64,000 bases of DNA from assembly GCA_019321725.1 (NCBI GenBank), contig CM033119.1, positions 1,488,001 through 1,552,000 of the forward strand, read 5' to 3'. The notes under the pieces are model-generated. The model saw only the letters and a program-made list of their open reading frames with translations. It had not been told where the DNA came from and made no database searches. The position numbers were made by a program, and so were the translations under genes. Origin of the DNA: Paulownia fortunei (Eukaryota; Streptophyta; Magnoliopsida; Lamiales; Paulowniaceae). Below are positions 60,101-64,000 of this stretch, piece after piece; position 1 is the stretch's first letter, and every line of letters starts with the position of its first letter.

Positions 60101-63100
60101 TTGTAACCACAGTTTCTGAAACTTGGTCCTGATTCTCATTCTTTTCCTGTACAATCACTCGCTGTCCGCTGCATGCAAGTTGCAAATCAGAAGCAAGAAG
60201 AGAAGTAGCACTATGGCAGATAGATCCATTTATTCTTTCAAGAGTATTCATCTTTAAATCATCAGTTTCTCAAATGACAAAATAATAAATCTTCCTTCAT
60301 TTGATAATCAAGTAAAATAAAAATTCGTGCTAGATCTTACTGAGATTAGCAACTTTGTATATAATTCTGGAGCGAGATATATAAGTGCATGCATTTTCAC
60401 ATTTGTTTCAAACATGAATATATGTATCTAGTACACCCCTAGACAAAACCAACATGGCACATCTCTCTCACAGCATCATCAATCATAGCCTGTGGCAGGA
60501 ATCACCACTTAATAGCCTCACCTGTGCAGCCAAGTCTTGTAGTACAGCTCTTCCAGAGCTTGAAAACCTGCATGATAAAAAATAAATAATTAGTATTTTC
60601 AGAGTAAGCTATTGACAAGTAGAAGTTTGTCAGATGAACATTGTTCATACTTCATAGAAAACTCCACAAAGCATGTTGTTGAGTGTCCAAAGAAGGGAAC
60701 ACGTCTAGAATGTTTGTTAACAAAAATGAAAATTTGAAATATGGTCTGATGCAAAAATGTAAAATCAAATCCAAATGCAATCAAAGAGTTACACAATTCA
60801 GCGTATACCTTTAATCGTAATCTATTATAGATTATGCATAATAATCTCGACAAGATGAGTTGTTTGTAGTTAAGAAAAAAGCGAATTTTTGAGTGGGCTA
60901 AGATGGTAGGTAGATTGACTTGCTCATTCAATGCCAAGATAATATGTCATTGTTGATTTTTTTTTTTAATCAAACTGAAACCCTTCAGAGCAATATTATA
61001 TGAATAAAGAATTTACGCCAATATTCAAAAACTTTCTGTTATAGCAAGTGATTTATAGTTTAAAACCGCACTTTGAAGACTGTCTAATCAAGTGGAAGTC
61101 AACTCCAATATTCAATTGGTGAATGAGGAGACTTATAGTACTTATTAGCTTAGGCAAACCACTTTAATTAACATACTAGAAAAGTCAAGTGACAGAAGGG
61201 GGAAATGATCACCTTGATTCATGAAAATATCGTAAAAGCACTCAAATTTATTGAAGAAAGCAGCTATGATATCTTCACGTTGTAATTGGTGAGCAACACA
61301 TCCCAACCTTTGCAGAACGGCATTCAAGCATGTTGTTGGCTTCTGATTATTGACATTCAAGCCAATTCCTAAAACACAACAAGAAAATCTCAATGTAACC
61401 AGACATAACTCAGTCCCTACAGTGAGAACGGGGTGTTACCAAAATAAAAAGGGGAAACTCTTTTCAGTCATTTGAGATATATAGAGGAACTTGTTTGTTT
61501 ACAATTTGGTATCATGAAAGGAAAAGAGTATTTACCAGCACTGACATTAAACTTCTTAGACTTATATGTTGATGTGCACAAAATGCCTCCCACTTTAAGA
61601 CCATCTAAATACAGATCATTTGGCCACTTTATTCTAACATCAAGAAAAGGCATGCCCTGAAATATTATGTATCAGAATATAAATATTAAATGGAATTTGT
61701 AAAATCAAGGTTAATTAATAGACATGAATTATGATAGCACAATCCAAAGTAACCAGAGTCTTAACAAAAGAAGACTAAATCATTTGCACATGTAGCTCTT
61801 AGTTTTGCTTCTTCTTCTCTTGAGAAGTCAAAGAACAATCCACAGACAACCCCTACCAGCCTCTCTCATTGAATAGGACACAAGGCCCTCAAGTCGCTCT
61901 GCCTCCCAGACATACAGTCGAGTTTTGAGAACTCCTGGAGAATGTCAGGCCAGTCTATATATAATTTCTTTATCATGAAAAATCAATCAAATTGGAGAAA
62001 TTCACAACTGCAAGTGTTTTATGACTTACACTAGTTGAAAATTTTTGCTTAACAATTCTAGTGATTGATGACTACGTTGTACTCCACACACTTTACATAT
62101 TGAAGAAAGCAGATAAACAAATTTTATCACCACTTTTGCTCCTGACATTCCCCCAACCGCAACCTAAAGAAAAATCATCTTTCTAACTCAAAAAGAAAAG
62201 AATCCACAAAAAAGATTGATCTTCATACACTCTGATATTATTGCAAGCTCGATGTCTGGAAGTATAATGTGCATATGGCACCTCCCGACAGAACAATATA
62301 TACTATTGAAAATGCAATGTAGAGCAACATTGAATGAAATCTGAAATAAGCAGAAGAAAAAGGAAAAATGTGACTCCGTGTCGTGCTTTCAAGGACTTTT
62401 AGGTGCAACTTGAAAGCAAACTTGCCTACAATACGAAGAGCTGTTGCTCTTTAGTAAAGACAAGGTCATTGAATTAAAACCTTGAAGGCAACTTCACCAT
62501 TTAAGAATAAACAGTACCTAGAGGCTAAACTTTTTCATATTACTTTCATTCAAGAGGCAAAAGTACCCAAATTATCAATGACAATCAACTGGAACTAACA
62601 ACTGCCAAAACTTCAAGTTTTCAGCCAAACACTAAATCTAAAAGTGCTATTGTATCAAATGATGTAATGTCTTCAATTAATTTTTGAATAAATAGAAAGG
62701 ATGAAACCATGTAAAACTAATCTGAGCCTTCTTCATAAATATAAAGTGACCAACCCTGATTCAAATATATATAAAAAGAATATCCTTTTTATCCACTTGT
62801 CTGAAATTTTAATAAATTATCAACTTCCGAGTACCCTTCATAGTTAGTATGATTAGTGGTTGCCCCCCTCTCTTCGAATGCCCAGCCCTGTTCAATAAGC
62901 GAAACATGACTTTCAAGGTGTTTATCCCTAAATATAGCTATCAACTTCAGCACAAGATAAAAACGGACTAGAGTTTTACATACTAAGCCTAGACGAGGAG
63001 CTTCATTATTATCCTACTAACCTGATTGTTCGAAACTGTCGACTGCTAAGTATTTTCGTCATGAAAATGACTTCAATAGGATAGGGAATCAATATTTCAC

Positions 63101-63902
63101 TATTCATCTCCAGATGTTCTTTCTTATATTCATTTGAATAAATGGAAACAAGCAACACTCAGTACAAGCACTTACATTTTGTCGACAAACATCATTAATT
63201 GCCTCGGTCATAGCCAGACTAACAACATACTGCACAAGTGGCACAACTCGCCCATCCTCCATCTGTAAGGTAAATGAAAACATAAGGCATCCCTTTGGTG
63301 ATTCCCATAAATTCTTGGACCGACCTTGAAAACCCAGCCAAGAGAAAATAATAAGATAAAATCACAAAAAGATATATTTGAAATTCCAATATGCATTATG
63401 AAGACAGATTAATACCTCTGCCTTTGAACTGCACGTCAGCAACACATACAGCACCAATAGGCAACTCACCAAAATTACTGCCACAAAAATATTAAAGGAA
63501 ACATCACAAAATGGATAGAACTCAAACATGCACAAACAAATATATCTGCAATATTATTCACACAAACTTTGAATCAAGCAGCTAACAAGCAAAAAAGATA
63601 AAAAAAAAAAAAAAAAAAAGGGCTTACTTAGAAACAACATCATGCGTGGAACCTAATTTGGGAGAGTATATGAGCAGCTTTCCAAAACGAGAAGTTGAGA
63701 GAGAATCCATGTAGGAATTTATTCGAAAAACATCGTCATTACCAATGCTCTCTCGATTTTCAATCTCCGAATGCAAAACAACAGTTACCGGAGAACCATC
63801 CGGGAGTTTTAACGTGTTGTTGGTCTTCAAACACCAGGCTTCTTCATTTTCTGAAATCGATTTTCCACACAGCACGAGCTCTGTAGCTGAATGTGGCTCC
63901 AT
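57139..63902 (-). CDS. HCS1: Biotin--protein ligase / holocarboxylase synthetase
   Basis: Nine coding exons: 63902-63628, 63477-63416, 63324-63176, 61656-61536, 61368-61213, 60567-60522, 60168-60096, 58805-58729, 57181-57139 (1002 nt, 333 aa). All introns are GT..AG and in phase. The enzyme makes biotinyl-5'-AMP and transfers biotin to lysines of acetyl-CoA and methylcrotonyl-CoA carboxylases. Visible motifs are SPKLGSTHD near 80-88, GRGRS (111-115, the adenylate-binding loop), WESPKG (119-124), KWPNDLY (172-178), KVGGIL (183-188), GIGLNVNN in exon 5, and a C-terminal domain ending ELHPDGNSFDFFKGLVRRKP. The Arabidopsis protein is somewhat longer because of an N-terminal targeting extension. 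Here a good splice acceptor sits 2 nt before the ATG, so a further 5' exon probably lies beyond the window, and 63902 would be the start of the cytosolic form. Confidence 0.96.
59429..59479. repeat. (GAA)17 microsatellite in an HCS1 intron
   Basis: Seventeen uninterrupted GAA units on the plus strand, equal to TTC units in the sense direction of HCS1, within the intron between 60095 and 58806. The 70-codon minus ORF with a poly-Ser run (59278-59490) is simply this repeat translated. Confidence 0.95.
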
Positions 63903-64000
63903 TTCTGCACCAGAAAAATAGTGACAAAAATTATCATCTTTTCACATCATATACGCAGAAAATCCCAAAAAACGCTAACAAAGATCGAAACTTTATAGAC
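63903..64000 (-). other. HCS1 upstream sequence, probable 5' intron end
   Basis: In sense orientation the sequence ends CACTATTTTCTGGTGCAG/AAATGG, a pyrimidine-rich tract and CAG acceptor with the HCS1 ATG 2 nt inside the exon. The 98 bp are AT-rich like an intron. No in-frame ATG-initiated extension is visible without a stop. Confidence 0.5.

Overview
This window looks like nuclear DNA of a eudicot plant. It is AT-rich, with multi-exon genes that have GT..AG introns, many (AT)n, (CT)n and (GAA)n microsatellites, decayed transposon remnants, and one tRNA gene of plant type. The gene set (MORN-repeat PIP5K, MEI2-type RRM protein, PH-ORD oxysterol-binding protein, URM1, biotin ligase HCS1) is plant housekeeping and regulatory content. 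I cannot name the species.

Layout. All five protein-coding genes I can reconstruct lie on the minus strand. (1) 356-3017: MEI2 C-terminal-RRM-only type RNA-binding protein, 4 exons, 389 aa. (2) 3.1-22.5 kb: a long gene-poor stretch of AT-rich sequence, a duplicated dispersed repeat (8.65-10.75 kb), MITE-like elements and one weak small-peptide candidate (7677-7928). (3) 22900-26756: phosphatidylinositol-4-phosphate 5-kinase, 8 exons, 795 aa, with eight MORN repeats. (4) 27.3-37.8 kb: gene-poor, holding a transposon-like element whose right end is amplified four times (31.8-32.4 kb), a nearly identical 719-bp tandem duplication (34.5-35.95 kb), a tRNA-Leu(AAG) gene at 36370-36450 (+), and a degraded coding-like patch. 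(5) 37836-40433: URM1, 4 exons, 99 aa. (6) 41548-50764: ORP1/ORP2-type oxysterol-binding-protein-related protein, 10 exons, 798 aa. (7) 51.2-57.1 kb: intergenic. (8) 57139-63902: HCS1 biotin-protein ligase, 9 coding exons, 333 aa as visible, with a splice acceptor just upstream of the ATG that suggests another 5' exon outside the window.

The exon joins of all five genes were worked out by hand. Every intron has GT/AG ends and every joined CDS has a length divisible by three, which is strong internal support. The genes do not form a pathway. PIP5K and the ORP both belong to membrane lipid signalling and transport; URM1 is a tRNA-thiolation and protein modifier; HCS1 biotinylates carboxylases; the MEI2-like protein binds RNA. 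I found no CRISPR, operon or clearly new multi-gene system. The most interesting items are the short linear motifs (PAM2-like in the MEI2-like protein, FFAT-like in the ORP), the upstream ORFs, the HCS1 5' splice structure, and the two unusual repeat structures.
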